Assembly (NCBI RefSeq): GCF_016863335.1
Contig: NZ_BOOR01000012.1
Coordinates: 186,001 to 250,000, forward strand
Direction of reading: 5' to 3'
Length of the DNA: 64,000 nt
Source: Planotetraspora thailandica
GTDB taxonomy: Bacteria > Actinomycetota > Actinomycetes > Streptosporangiales > Streptosporangiaceae
Shown here: positions 30,165-39,936 of the stretch, piece by piece
Numbering within the stretch: the stretch's first letter is position 1
How the letters are laid out: each line of letters opens with the position of its first letter
Program-made: the position numbers and the translations under genes
The notes under the pieces: generated by a model
Seen by the model: the letters and a program-made list of their open reading frames with translations, nothing else
Told to the model about the DNA's origin: nothing
Databases searched by the model: none

Positions 30165-31595
30165 GTGAGTCGTCGAGCAAAGATCGTCTGTACACTTGGC
30201 CCCGCCACCTCATCGCCTGAGCGGCTACGCGAGCTCATCGCCGCCGGCATGAACGTGGCCCGTTTCAACCTCTCCCACGGCAGCCACGAGCTGCACAAAG
30301 AGGTGTTCGACCGGGTCAGGGCCGCCGCCGACGAGCTGGGCCAGGCCGTGGGCGTACTCGCTGACCTGCAGGGTCCCAAGATCCGCGTCGGCCGGTTCGC
30401 CGCAGGCCCCGTACGGCTCGGCTTCGGTGACGTGTTCACCGTCACCACCGAGGATGTCCCGGGTGACAGGGACATCGTCTCCACCACCTACGCGGGCCTC
30501 CCCGGCGACGTCAAGCCGGGCGACACGATCCTCGTGGACGACGGCCGCCTCCACCTCGAGGTGACCGCGGTCGAGGGTCCCCGCGTCGTCACGCGGGTGG
30601 TCATCGGCGGCATGATCTCCGACAACAAGGGGCTCAACCTGCCGGGCGTCGCCGTCAGCGCACCGACGCTGACCGAGAAGGACGAGGCCGACCTGCGCTG
30701 GGCGCTCCGCACCGGCTTCGACATGATCGCGCTGTCGTTCGTGCGCGCCCCCGAGGACGCCGCCGTGGTCCGCGAGATCATGGATGAGGAGGGCGTGCAC
30801 CTCCCGCTCCTCGCCAAGATCGAGAAGCCGCAGGCCGTCGAGAAGCTGGAAGAGATCGTCGACGCGTTCGACGGCATCATGGTCGCCCGCGGCGACCTGG
30901 GCGTGGAGCTCCCGCTGGAGCAGGTGCCGATCGTCCAGCGCCGCACCATCGAGCTGTGCCGCGAGAAGGCCCACCCGGTCATCGTGGCCACCCAGATGCT
31001 CGACTCGATGATGAGCGCACCGCGACCCACGCGCGCCGAGACCTCCGACGTCGCCTACGCGGTCATGGACGGCGCCGACGCGGTCATGCTCTCCGGCGAG
31101 ACCTCGGTCGGCACCTACCCGATCGAGGCGGTCGCCACGATGGCCCGCATCGCCACGGCGGCCGAGGGCACCACGCTGCACGCCACCCACCACCTGGACC
31201 GTCTGCCGGAGACCACCGGCGGCGCCATCGCGCGTGCCGCGGCCGAGGTGGGCGCGATCGTCGGCGCCAAGGCGCTGGTCGCCTTCACGATGTCAGGCGA
31301 GACCGCGCGCCGCCTGGCGCGCTACCGCTCGCCGATCCCGCTGCTGGCCTTCACCTCCAATCCGCAGGTGCGCGGCCAGCTGGCCCTGACCTGGGGCGTC
31401 GAGACCTTCGAGGTGCCGTTCGTCCACCACACCGACGACATGGTCCGCCAGGTCGAGGCGTCGCTGCTGTCCCTCGGCCGGTGCGAGAAGGGCGACAAGA
31501 TCGTCATCGTCGCCGGCTCGCCGCCCGGAAGCCCCGGGTCCACGAACGCGCTGCGCGTCCACACGATCGGCTCCGCGGTCTCCAACACCCGCTGA
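30165..31595 (+). CDS. pyk: Pyruvate kinase
   Basis: A 476-residue pyruvate kinase, converting phosphoenolpyruvate and ADP to pyruvate and ATP. The first strand is RRAKIVCTLGPATSSPE; MNVARFNLSHG, LADLQGPKIRVG and LLAKIEKPQAVEKLEEI (active-site Lys and Glu) follow. The metal-binding ARGDLGVELPLEQVP and VATQMLDSMMSAPRPTRAE with SDVAYAVMDGADAVMLSGET complete the active site. The C-terminal domain has TMSGETARRLARYR. I chose GTG 30165 after GGTGGGG because the usual N terminus begins here; the frame stays open upstream to 30048 without family similarity. A strong terminator follows. Confidence 0.97.
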   Translation: MSRRAKIVCTLGPATSSPERLRELIAAGMNVARFNLSHGSHELHKEVFDRVRAAADELGQAVGVLADLQGPKIRVGRFAAGPVRLGFGDVFTVTTEDVPGDRDIVSTTYAGLPGDVKPGDTILVDDGRLHLEVTAVEGPRVVTRVVIGGMISDNKGLNLPGVAVSAPTLTEKDEADLRWALRTGFDMIALSFVRAPEDAAVVREIMDEEGVHLPLLAKIEKPQAVEKLEEIVDAFDGIMVARGDLGVELPLEQVPIVQRRTIELCREKAHPVIVATQMLDSMMSAPRPTRAETSDVAYAVMDGADAVMLSGETSVGTYPIEAVATMARIATAAEGTTLHATHHLDRLPETTGGAIARAAAEVGAIVGAKALVAFTMSGETARRLARYRSPIPLLAFTSNPQVRGQLALTWGVETFEVPFVHHTDDMVRQVEASLLSLGRCEKGDKIVIVAGSPPGSPGSTNALRVHTIGSAVSNTR

Positions 31596-31607
31596 TCCTG
31601 CCTGATC

Positions 31608-31649
31608 CGCGATACGGCCACCACCCGCTCGGGTGGTGGCCGTATCGCG
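31608..31649 (+). terminator. Strong terminator after pyk
   Basis: Two perfectly complementary 19-base arms (31608-31626 and 31631-31649; CGCGATACGG then CCACCACCC) around the loop GCTC, 12 bp after the pyk stop. Confidence 0.85.
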
Positions 31650-31766
31650 TGGAGCCCCCGGCGGCCGTGGTAAATCGGTTGATCGCGTCAATCCGCTGGC
31701 CGAGCATGGCAGGTGCGACTCGTCCGCCCCTGTTCCCCGTGCCGGTGAGGAGTGCTGCGCCCGACC

Positions 31767-33566
31767 ATGCCTTCAGATGACGATCCAGCGCTCTCACAAG
31801 ACGATCCAGAACACGCGCGGCAGGTCTCGTGGCACGCGTTGTGGCGGCTGAAGTCCTACCTCAGCCCCTACCGGCGCGTCCTCGCCGTCTCGTGGGTGGC
31901 GGCCGCGCTCGGCATCGCCGCCGGCACCGCCGTACCCCTGGTGGGCAAGCAGATCATCGACGGGCCGGTCACCCACGGCGACCGGGGGGCGCTGCTCCCG
32001 CTCGGCCTGCTCGCCCTCGGCCTCGGCGTCGCCGAGGCGGTCCTCATCTTCGTCCGCAGGTGGTCGCAGGCGAGCCCGGTCATCGGCCTGGAGACCGCGA
32101 TTCGCGACGACCTCTACCGCCACCTGCAACGACTGCCGATGAGCTTCCACGGCGAGTGGCAGTCGGGCCAGCTGCTGTCGCGGGCCACGACCGACCTGTC
32201 GACGATCCGGCGCTTCCTCGGATTCGGCGCGCTGTTCCTGGTGATGAACATCGTCCAGCTCGTCGCCGTCACCATCGTGCTGCTGCGGATGTACTGGCCG
32301 CTCGGGTTGCTCGTCGCCGTGTCCGCGGTGCCGATCGTGATCGTGTCGATCCGGTTCGAGAAGCGCTACATCGTCATCTCCCGGCAGGTCCAGGACCAGC
32401 AGGGAGACCTCGCCACCTTCGTCGAGGAGGCGGCGGTGGGCATCCGCACGATCAAGGCGTTCGGCCGCGGCGGGCACCTCTACGACGGGTTCGACGTGAC
32501 CGCCCGCCGCATCCACCGCACCTCGCTCGCCAAGGTACGGCTGGCCTCACGCTTCTTCACCTTCCTCGAGGTGGTGCCGAACGTCACCCTCGCCCTGGTC
32601 GTGCTGGTGGGCGCGCTCGCGGTGGCCGGCGGATCGCTCACGCTCGGCACACTGGTGGCGTTCACCACCCTGGTGCTCCAGCTCGTGTGGCCGGTGGCCT
32701 CCCTCGGCTACATCCTCGCGATGGGCCAGGAGGCCATGACGGCGGCCGACCGGGTCACCGAGGTTCTCGACACCGTCCCCGAGATCACCGGCGGCACCCG
32801 CGTCATCAGTGCGCCGCGTGGCCACCTGCGGTTCGAAGGCGTCGAGTTCCGCCACCCCGGCGCCGACCGCCCGGTGCTGCGCGATGTCTGGCTCGACGTA
32901 CGGCCGGGGGAGACCGTCGCCGTCGTCGGCGCGACCGGGTCGGGCAAGACCACACTGACCGCCCTCGTGCCGCGTCTGCTCGACGTCACCGGAGGCCGCG
33001 TCACCATCGACGGCCACGACGTGCGCGACCTGACGCTGCCCGCCCTGCGCTCGGTGGTGGCGACCGCGTTCGAGGAGGCGACGCTGTTCTCGATGAGCGT
33101 GCGCGAGAACGTGACGCTGGGCCGCCACGACGCCACCGACGACGAGGTGCGCGAGGCGCTGGAGATCGCCCAGGCCGCGTTCGCCTACGACCTGCCGTGG
33201 GGGCTCGACACCCGGATCGGGGAGCAAGGGATGTCGTTGTCCGGAGGCCAGCGGCAACGCCTCGCGCTCGCCCGCGCCGTCCTCGGCAGACCCCGGGTGC
33301 TCGTGCTCGACGACACCCTCTCGGCCCTCGACGTCGAGACCGAGGCACTGGTCGAGGAGGCCCTGCGCCGCATCCTGGCCGACGCGACCGGTCTCGTCGT
33401 CGCCCACCGGGCCTCCACCGTGCTGCTCGCCGACCGGGTGGCGCTGCTGCGCGAGGGCACCATCGCCCACGTCGGGCGGCACCACGAGCTGCTGGCCACC
33501 GTGCCCGAATACCGCGCCCTGCTCGCCCAGGACGCGGACCTCGACCCGGAGGAGGCGGTGCTGTGA
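31767..33566 (+). CDS. ABC exporter half-transporter, degenerate-site partner
   Basis: A 599-residue TMD-NBD half-transporter. Six helices lie in about residues 30-320. The ATPase has Walker A GATGSGKTT, Q-loop AFEEATLFSM, signature [16 protein letters not shown] and H-loop VAHRAST. Walker B is VLVLDDTLSALD, with Asp in place of the catalytic Glu, so it is probably the degenerate partner of a heterodimer with the next gene. ATG 31767 is my choice; GTG 31752 adds five residues and neither has an ideal ribosome-binding site (GAGGAG is 14 bases before the ATG). Its stop overlaps the next GTG by 4 bp. The substrate is unknown. Confidence 0.9.
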   Translation: MPSDDDPALSQDDPEHARQVSWHALWRLKSYLSPYRRVLAVSWVAAALGIAAGTAVPLVGKQIIDGPVTHGDRGALLPLGLLALGLGVAEAVLIFVRRWSQASPVIGLETAIRDDLYRHLQRLPMSFHGEWQSGQLLSRATTDLSTIRRFLGFGALFLVMNIVQLVAVTIVLLRMYWPLGLLVAVSAVPIVIVSIRFEKRYIVISRQVQDQQGDLATFVEEAAVGIRTIKAFGRGGHLYDGFDVTARRIHRTSLAKVRLASRFFTFLEVVPNVTLALVVLVGALAVAGGSLTLGTLVAFTTLVLQLVWPVASLGYILAMGQEAMTAADRVTEVLDTVPEITGGTRVISAPRGHLRFEGVEFRHPGADRPVLRDVWLDVRPGETVAVVGATGSGKTTLTALVPRLLDVTGGRVTIDGHDVRDLTLPALRSVVATAFEEATLFSMSVRENVTLGRHDATDDEVREALEIAQAAFAYDLPWGLDTRIGEQGMSLSGGQRQRLALARAVLGRPRVLVLDDTLSALDVETEALVEEALRRILADATGLVVAHRASTVLLADRVALLREGTIAHVGRHHELLATVPEYRALLAQDADLDPEEAVL

Positions 33567-35386
33567 GCGACACGAGCGGCACCTGGCGCGGCGTCGCCGC
33601 CGAGGACAATGACCACATCCCCGAGGCGGTCAGCCTCCTGCTGCGCACCCGCTCGCGCCGCCTGCTCGGCGATCTGCTGCGCCCGCACCGGGCGGCGATC
33701 GGCCTGCTGACCGGCGTCATCGTCGTGTCGAGCTCCGCCGGGCTGGCCCTGCCGTACCTGGTGAAGACCGGCATCGACGACGGCATCGTCCCCATGGCGG
33801 ACGGGCAGGGGCCGGGCACCCTCCTGGCGATCGTCGCGGCGATCGTGGGCGCGGCCCTGCTCCAGGCCCTGACCCGGCAGGCGTTCCTCCAGCTGTCCGG
33901 CAGGATCGGGCAGGACATCCTGCTGGAGCTGCGCCGGCGCGTCTTCCGGCACTTCCAGAAGTTGTCGCTGTCGTTCCACGAGGGCTACACCTCGGGCCGG
34001 GTCATCGCACGGCTCACCTCCGACGTCGAGGCCATCGACGAGCTGCTCGACTCGGGCTTCGACGGGCTCGTCACCGCCGTGCTCACCCTCGTCGGCACCG
34101 CGGGCATGCTGCTCGTCCTCGACGTGCACCTCGGCCTGGTGGCCCTCGTGCCGATCCCGGTGCTGTTGCTGTTCACCCGCTGGTTCCGCCGCGAGTCCAG
34201 CGCCGCCTACCGCCGCACCCGCGAGACGGTCGCGCTGGTCATCGTGCACTTCGTGGAGTCGATGACGGGGATGCGCGCGGTGCAGGCCTTCCGCAGGGAG
34301 CCGCGCAACCAGGAGATCTTCGAAAGGCTCAACGCCGACTACCGCGACGCCAACACCCGCGGCGCGCATCTCGTGGCCGTCTTCATGCCCGGCATCAAGC
34401 TCATCGGGAACGTCACCGTGGGCCTGGTGCTGCTGTACGGCGGATGGCTCGCCCTGCAAGGCACGGTCACGGTCGGCGTGCTGGCCGCGTTCCTGCTCTA
34501 CCTGCGCCAGTTCTACGAACCGATGCAGGAGATCAGCCAGTTCTACAACACGCTCCAGTCGGCGGGGGCCGCCCTGGAGAAACTGTCGGGCGTGCTGGAG
34601 GAGGCGCCCGGCGTGCCCGAGCCTGCCCGCCCGCGGCAACCGGACCGCGTCAGAGGGGCGCTGCGGTTCGACGCCGTCGAGTTCGCCTACAAGGAGGGCC
34701 TGCCGGTGCTGGCCCGGACGAACCTCGACGTCCCCGCGGGCCAGACCCTGGCCGTCGTCGGCCCCACCGGCGCGGGCAAGACCACGCTGGCCAAGCTGAT
34801 CTCACGGTTCTACGACCCCATAGCCGGCCGGGTACTGCTCGACGGCGTCGACCTGCGCGACCTCGACGAGGACACCCTGCGCCGCCACGTCGTCATGGTC
34901 ACCCAGGAGAACTTCCTGTTCTCCGGCACGGTCGCCGACAACATCAGGTTCGGACGGCCGGACGCACCGGAGGAGGCGGTCGAGGAGGCCGCGCGGGCGA
35001 TCGGCGCCCACGACTTCATCGCGGCGATGCCCGACGGATACCGCACACAGGTCGGCAAGCGGGGCGGCCGCATGTCGGCCGGGCAGCGCCAGCTCGTCGC
35101 CTTCGCCCGGGCGTTCCTCGCCGACCCCGCCGTGCTGATCCTGGACGAGGCGACCTCCAGCCTCGACGTGCCCAGCGAGCGCATGGTGCAGCGGGCCCTG
35201 CGCACGATCCTCGCCGACCGGACCGCTCTGATCATCGCCCATCGGCTGTCGACGGTGGAGATCGCCGACCGGGTCCTCGTCGTCGAGAGCGGCAGGATCG
35301 TCGAGGACGGCCCGCCCGACCGGCTGGTCGCGGACGCCGGCCGCTTCGCCCGGCTGCACCGCGCCTGGATCGACAGCGTCGCCTAG
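33563..35386 (+). CDS. ABC exporter half-transporter, catalytic partner
   Basis: A 607-residue TMD-NBD protein that completes the second heterodimeric exporter of the window. The NBD has Walker A GPTGAGKTT, Q-loop VTQENFLFSG, signature MSAGQRQLVAFARAFL, an intact Walker B VLILDEATSSLD and H-loop IIAHRLSTV. The first 45 residues are a polar extension before the helices. GTG 33563 overlaps the previous stop (GTGA), and this start also matches the change from alternative-frame to ABC-like sequence. The gene converges with the decayed desulfonation genes, leaving one base between the stops. Confidence 0.92.
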   Translation: MSDTSGTWRGVAAEDNDHIPEAVSLLLRTRSRRLLGDLLRPHRAAIGLLTGVIVVSSSAGLALPYLVKTGIDDGIVPMADGQGPGTLLAIVAAIVGAALLQALTRQAFLQLSGRIGQDILLELRRRVFRHFQKLSLSFHEGYTSGRVIARLTSDVEAIDELLDSGFDGLVTAVLTLVGTAGMLLVLDVHLGLVALVPIPVLLLFTRWFRRESSAAYRRTRETVALVIVHFVESMTGMRAVQAFRREPRNQEIFERLNADYRDANTRGAHLVAVFMPGIKLIGNVTVGLVLLYGGWLALQGTVTVGVLAAFLLYLRQFYEPMQEISQFYNTLQSAGAALEKLSGVLEEAPGVPEPARPRQPDRVRGALRFDAVEFAYKEGLPVLARTNLDVPAGQTLAVVGPTGAGKTTLAKLISRFYDPIAGRVLLDGVDLRDLDEDTLRRHVVMVTQENFLFSGTVADNIRFGRPDAPEEAVEEAARAIGAHDFIAAMPDGYRTQVGKRGGRMSAGQRQLVAFARAFLADPAVLILDEATSSLDVPSERMVQRALRTILADRTALIIAHRLSTVEIADRVLVVESGRIVEDGPPDRLVADAGRFARLHRAWIDSVA

Positions 35387-35387
35387 C

Positions 35388-36580
35388 TCAGAACAGGCCG
35401 TTGACCGGGGGCGGTGTGCCGTCGAGGTGGTAGGCGCCGACGACACCGGCCTTCCAGGAGCGCGGGTTGTGGTTGGCGACGGTCCGGGCGTTGCGCCAGT
35501 GCCTGTCGAGGTTGTGCGACCGCAGCGTCGCCGAGCCCCCGCCGACGTCGAAGACCAGCTCTGCGGACCTGAGGGCGGCCTCGGTTGCGAAGAACTGCGC
35601 CTGGGCGACCTCCACCGAGGCGGCGGTCAGCAGGTCGCCGGGCAACCCGGCCTCCCAGGCCCGGTCGATCGCGGCGGCCGCACGCAGGACAGCGGACTCC
35701 GCGGCGTAGGCCCGGGAGGCGATCTCACCCACCGCGTGCCGGACATAGGGGTCGTCCACGGACCGGCGCGCGTCGCTGTGCTCGATCGGCCGGGCCCGCT
35801 CGCGCGCGAAGGCGACCGCGTCGGCGAGGGCGTTCCTGGCGATGCCCGCCTCGACGGCGGCGAGGTACAGCTGCAGGAACGGGGTCACCGGGGAACGCCC
35901 GCCGCCCGGGCCGCGCCGGCTGATCTCGCCGGGATGAACGGTGACGTCGTCGAGCCTCGTGGTGCCGCTGGCGGTCAGCCGCTGGCCGACGGCGTCGAAG
36001 TCGTCGACGAGCTGCAGGCCCTCCCGGTCCCGCGGCACGGTGAAGAACACCTTCTCACCGTCGTCGTCGAGGGCGACGGTGCCGATCCAGTCGGCGTACA
36101 GCGCGCCGGTGCTGTAGAACTTGCTGCCGGTGACCTTGAATTGGTCGCCGTGCGCGGTGATCCGCGCCTGGACCGCTCCGTTGGCGCCGCCGATCTCCTA
36201 GCCCGCGTTGCCGAAGACGTCGCCCGCGACGAACCGGGGGAACCAGGTGCGCCGCTCGTCATCCGGCCCCGCGAGCAGGCCCTCCACCCGTCCGAAGGCG
36301 GGGCGAACCGCCTGCGCGATGTTCGAGTCAGCCGCGGCCAGGTCGACGATGAAGCGGAACACCTCCTGTACCGACGACCCGGCCCCGCCGTACTGGCGGG
36401 GGACGCGGAAGGTGAACAGGCGTGCCTGGGCATCCGCCGGATCTCCGCCTCCGGCAACTGACGCAGCCGCTCCCGGTCGGCGGCGCCTTCGGCCAGTTCG
36501 GGCAGGATCCGGGCGGCGTGCCCGTACAGCTCCTCGGTGCTCGTCTCGGACGCGGGAGCGTCCTGTTTCTGCGTGCTCAT
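35388..36580 (-). pseudogene. Broken acyl-CoA-dehydrogenase-like monooxygenase (SfnB/DszC type)
   Basis: The remains of a flavin-dependent oxidoreductase of the SfnB/DszC group, used to free sulfur from organosulfur compounds. The frame starts at ATG 36580 (STEELYGHAARILPELAEGA). Near 36430 the homology continues only in another frame (QARLFTFRVPRQYGGAG), so one base has been lost or gained. An in-frame TAG at 36200-36198 stands between GNAG and EIGGANGAV. The intact C-terminal part runs from about 36197 to 35388 (FFTVPRDREGLQLVDDFDAV, LRSHNLDRHWRNARTVANHN). Two lesions make true loss more likely than one sequencing error. Confidence 0.82.
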
Positions 36581-36588
36581 CGGGCCGG

Positions 36589-37530
36589 TCAGCTCGACGA
36601 CGCCGAGGCGAACGGGACGGCCGCCGGTCCGGCCGGGTTCCGGGCGGCGTCCGGGTGGGTCCAGAGCCCGCGCTCGCGCAGGATGGGCAGCACGCCTTCG
36701 CCGAACCAGTACGCCTCCTCGACGTGCGGATGGCCGGACAGGACGAACTCGGTGATGCCGAGGCGGTGGTACTCCTCGATGCGGTCGGCCACCTCGGTGT
36801 GACTGCCCACCAGCGCCGTCCCCGCGCCTCCGCGGACGAGGCCGACGCCGGCCCACAGGTTCGGGTAGATCTCCAGCGCGTCGCGGCGGCCGCCGTGCAG
36901 GGCCAGCATGCGCTTTTGCCCCTCGGACTCGCTGCGGTGCAGCCCCGCCTGGATCTTCTCCACGGCGGCGGGGTCGATGCCGTCGAGCAGACGCTGCGCC
37001 TGGGCCCACGCCTGCTCGCCGGTGTCGCGGCTGATCACGTGCAGCCGGATCCCCTGCCGCAGCGTACGGCCCTCGGCCTGTGCCAGTCCCGACACCCAGG
37101 CGATCTTCTGGGCTACCGCCGCGGGCGGCTCTCCCCAGGTGAGATACGCGTCGACGTGGCGCGCCGCGACCGGGCCGGCCGCGGCGGAGGAGCCGCCGAA
37201 GTAGATGTCGGGCACCGGATCGGGCAGCTGGTTGAGGTGGGCACCCTCGACCCGGAGGTGCTCGCCCGCGAAGTCGACGGTCTCGCCGCGCCACAGGGCC
37301 CGGACGATGTGCAGGAACTCGTCCGTCCTGGCGTACCGGGAGTCCTTGTCGAGGAAGTCGCCGTACGCCCGCTGTTCGTAGCTTTCCCCGCCGGTGACCA
37401 CGTTGAGCAGCAGGCGGCCGCGCGAGTGCCGCTGGAAGGTGGCGGCCATCTGCGCGGCCAGGGTGGGGGTGACCAGGCCAGGCCGGAACGCGACCAGGAA
37501 CTTCAGCCGCTCGGTGGTCTCGACGAGCAT
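36589..37530 (-). pseudogene. N-terminally truncated alkanesulfonate monooxygenase (SsuD-like)
   Basis: An LLM-class FMNH2-dependent monooxygenase closely resembling SsuD: TERLKFLVAFRPG, LLLNVVTGGES, IYFGGSSAAAGPVAARHVD, YLTWGEPPA, QKRMLALHGGRRDALEI and NLWAGVGLVRGGAGTALVGS are all family stretches. SsuD enzymes are about 380 residues; the first 65-70 are missing. In-frame homology reaches only to CLDAWLTTAM (about 37551) and then stops at the terminator of the neighbouring gene. There is no room for a promoter. It lies 8 bp upstream of the broken SfnB-like gene, so both seem to be relics of a sulfonate-use operon. A shortened but active protein cannot be fully excluded. Confidence 0.75.
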
Positions 37531-37579
37531 GGCGGTGGTCAGCCAGGCGTCGAGGCAATGCTTGATATTGCGATCCTGC

Positions 37580-37616
37580 TTCCGTACGGCTCGCTCCCGG
37601 AGCGAGCCGTACGGAA
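37580..37616 (-). terminator. Strong terminator after Liv-type binding-protein gene
   Basis: The 18-base arms 37580-37597 and 37599-37616 (TCCGTACGGCTCGCTCC and its complement) meet with one unpaired base. It sits 8 bp downstream of the minus-strand stop at 37625 and marks the end of the Liv operon. Confidence 0.82.
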
Positions 37617-37624
37617 CCTGCGGG

Positions 37625-38887
37625 TCAGCCGACAGGGACGGGGTAGTCCCGGGCGAGGTCGGACACCGCCGCCTCCTTGAAGATCACCGAACCGCCGACC
37701 GCCGCCTTGTCGGGCTTGAGGATGTAGGAGGCCCGCGACGACGGCTTGTCGAAGAACGTGAAGTCCATCGGGGTGCCGAAACCGCCCTCGAAGGCGGCCT
37801 GCGAGCGGTGCGCGGCCAGGATTCCCTCATGGCTGAGGTCCTTGGCCGTACAGGCCTTCTTGATCGCCTCGTCGACGATCATGGCGGCGCTGTACCCGGT
37901 GGGGACGGCGTTGTCGAGCGTCTGCCCGAGATACTTCGCCTGGTAGTCGGCGACCAGCTTCTGCATGGCCGGCATGGGCGCGCTGACCGGGGCTCCGGCC
38001 GTCATGACGTAGAAGTCCTTCAGCAGCGCGGGCGCCGCGGGCGTGTCGAGCAGCTGCGGCGCGTAGGCGGAGTTGCTGCCGACGAACGGCACGTCCATGC
38101 CGCCCGCCAGCGCGACGCCGACGAGCGAGGCCGCCTGCCTCGGCCCGACGGAGACGAGCACCGCCTTCACGCCCGCCGCCTTGAACGCCGCCACCTGCGC
38201 ACTCATGTCCTGGTCTGTGGCCTTGATCTTCTGTTCGACGATCTCCAGGCCGAGCTTGCCCGCGGCGTACTTGGAGCCGTTGAGCGAGCTCTCGCCGTAG
38301 TCGCCCTCGAAGTAGAGGTGCCCGACCTTGTCGCCTGCCTTGATGCCCTTCTCCTTCACCAGGAAGTCGACCCCGTTGATCATGTCGACGTCGTACGTCG
38401 TGCCGGTCACCTGGATGGCCCGGCTGCCCAGCAGCGACGTCGCCCACGCCATCGGGATCGTCAGCATCTTGTCGCCGTCGATGCGCTGCTTGAGCGCCGT
38501 CACCATCGGCGAGCCGATGAACTGCGGGATCGCCGCCGACTTCGGCCCGATCTCCGTGTACGCGGCGACGGCCTTCTGGGTGTCGTAGCCGTGGTCGCGC
38601 ACCACCACCTCGTATTTGCGGCCGCACGCGCCGCCCGCGGCGTTCGCCTGCTCGAAGTACAGCTGCTGCGCCTGGGTCAGGCTCTTGCCGAGCGAGGCGT
38701 ACGGCCCGGTCAGGTCGGTCAGCACACCCACGGTGATCGTCGTCGCGGAGACGCCGGGGCCCGTCTTCACCCCGTCGCCCCCCGCCGTCGGCGATCCGCC
38801 CACGGCCTTGCCGCTGGCGCAGGCGGCCGCCGCCAAGGCCAGCACGGCTAACGTCGCGACGCCGGCTCGGGCGCCGAATTTGCCCAT
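37625..38887 (-). CDS. Branched-chain amino acid-type ABC binding lipoprotein
   Basis: A 420-residue periplasmic-binding-type protein of the LivJ/LivK family. The lipoprotein signal ends LALAAAACASG, so the mature protein is lipid-anchored outside. TTITVGVLTDLTGPYASLGK begins the first lobe, and FIGSPMVTALKQRIDG and VLVSVGPRQAASLVGVAL lie in the ligand-binding core. The ATG at 38887 has AAGGAG upstream. The gene overlaps the end of livM by 40 bp and is last in the operon. Ligands of this group include branched-chain amino acids, amides, urea and aromatic compounds. The PucR regulator hints at a nitrogen or aromatic compound. Confidence 0.9.
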   Translation of the reverse strand: MGKFGARAGVATLAVLALAAAACASGKAVGGSPTAGGDGVKTGPGVSATTITVGVLTDLTGPYASLGKSLTQAQQLYFEQANAAGGACGRKYEVVVRDHGYDTQKAVAAYTEIGPKSAAIPQFIGSPMVTALKQRIDGDKMLTIPMAWATSLLGSRAIQVTGTTYDVDMINGVDFLVKEKGIKAGDKVGHLYFEGDYGESSLNGSKYAAGKLGLEIVEQKIKATDQDMSAQVAAFKAAGVKAVLVSVGPRQAASLVGVALAGGMDVPFVGSNSAYAPQLLDTPAAPALLKDFYVMTAGAPVSAPMPAMQKLVADYQAKYLGQTLDNAVPTGYSAAMIVDEAIKKACTAKDLSHEGILAAHRSQAAFEGGFGTPMDFTFFDKPSSRASYILKPDKAAVGGSVIFKEAAVSDLARDYPVPVG

Positions 38888-39936
38888 CTCAGCTCCTTGA
38901 TTCGAGGGATTGCGCGGCGAAGCCGCGAGGCGAGCCCGAGCAGACCCCCGGGCAGGAACAGCACCACCGTCACGACGGCGGCGCCGTACAGGATTCGCGC
39001 GGCCTCCGCGGGAGACACCCCGCCGGAGCCGGGCGCCGCCACCAGCGGAAGGGCGTCGCCGTACCGCGTCAGCAGCTGGGGGAGCAGGGACACGAACGCC
39101 GCCCCGATCACCGCTCCCGCGACCGAACCCAGACCCCCGATCACGATCATCGCGAGATAGTCGAGCGACAGCAGGATGCCGAAGTAGTCCGGCACCACCC
39201 GCTGGAAGACCAGGGCGACCAGCACCCCGGCCAGCCCGCCGTACATGGACGACACCACGAACACGCCCGCCCGGTAGCGCGCCACCGGCACGCCCATGAC
39301 GCCCGCCGCGATCTCGTGGTCCCTGATGGCGTTCATGGCCAGGCCGGGACGGCCGCGCAGCACGCCCCGCGCGAACAGCGCCGCGCAGCCCAGCACCACG
39401 AGCCCGAGGAACCACAGCCGCTCAAGCGAGCCGAACGGCACGTCGAACACCACGACCTCGGGGGAGTCGGCGAACACGAAGCCGAACAGCTCCATCGGCG
39501 GCACCGCCCGGCCGTTGTAGCCTCCGGTCACCGTCTCGGCGTTGAACAGCACGTGCTGGCCGCCGAAGATCAGCGCCAAGGTCGCGATGCCGAGATAGGC
39601 GCCCTTGAGCCGGCCCGCGATCGGGCTGAACAGGCCGCCCGCCACCCCGGACGCCGCCACCGCCAGCACGGCCGCCAGGGGAGTGGGCAACCCCACGTCG
39701 GACGACAGGTACACGTAGGCGTAGGCGCCCACGGCCAGGAAGAACGCATGGCCGAGCGACAACTGGCCCGTCGCCCCCGTCAGCAGGTTGATCCCGATCG
39801 CGCCGACCGCCGCCGACATTGCGAACAACCCCGTCTGCAGCCAGAAGCCTTCCAGATAGAACGGCGCCGCGACCGCCCCTGCCGTGACCGCCCCCCACAC
39901 CGCCGCCGATGCGATCCACCTCGTCCTCCTAGACAC
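38848..39936 (-). CDS. LivM-type ABC permease
   Basis: A 362-residue permease with about ten hydrophobic segments. Recognisable LivM stretches are GQLSLGHAFFLAVGAYAY, AMNAIRDHEIAAGVMGV and DYLAMIVIGGLGSVAGAVIG. It pairs with LivH to form the channel. The start is GTG 39936 with GAAGGAG upstream; it overlaps the livH stop by 8 bp and runs 40 bp into the binding-protein gene. This tight overlap shows one polycistronic message. Confidence 0.92.
   Translation of the reverse strand: MSRRTRWIASAAVWGAVTAGAVAAPFYLEGFWLQTGLFAMSAAVGAIGINLLTGATGQLSLGHAFFLAVGAYAYVYLSSDVGLPTPLAAVLAVAASGVAGGLFSPIAGRLKGAYLGIATLALIFGGQHVLFNAETVTGGYNGRAVPPMELFGFVFADSPEVVVFDVPFGSLERLWFLGLVVLGCAALFARGVLRGRPGLAMNAIRDHEIAAGVMGVPVARYRAGVFVVSSMYGGLAGVLVALVFQRVVPDYFGILLSLDYLAMIVIGGLGSVAGAVIGAAFVSLLPQLLTRYGDALPLVAAPGSGGVSPAEAARILYGAAVVTVVLFLPGGLLGLASRLRRAIPRIKELRWANSAPEPASRR

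Noticed and set aside
35388-36580. A single sequencing error as explanation for the broken SfnB-like gene
   Set aside because: There are two independent lesions, and the neighbouring SsuD-like gene is truncated, so real decay is more likely. Read data would be needed to settle it.
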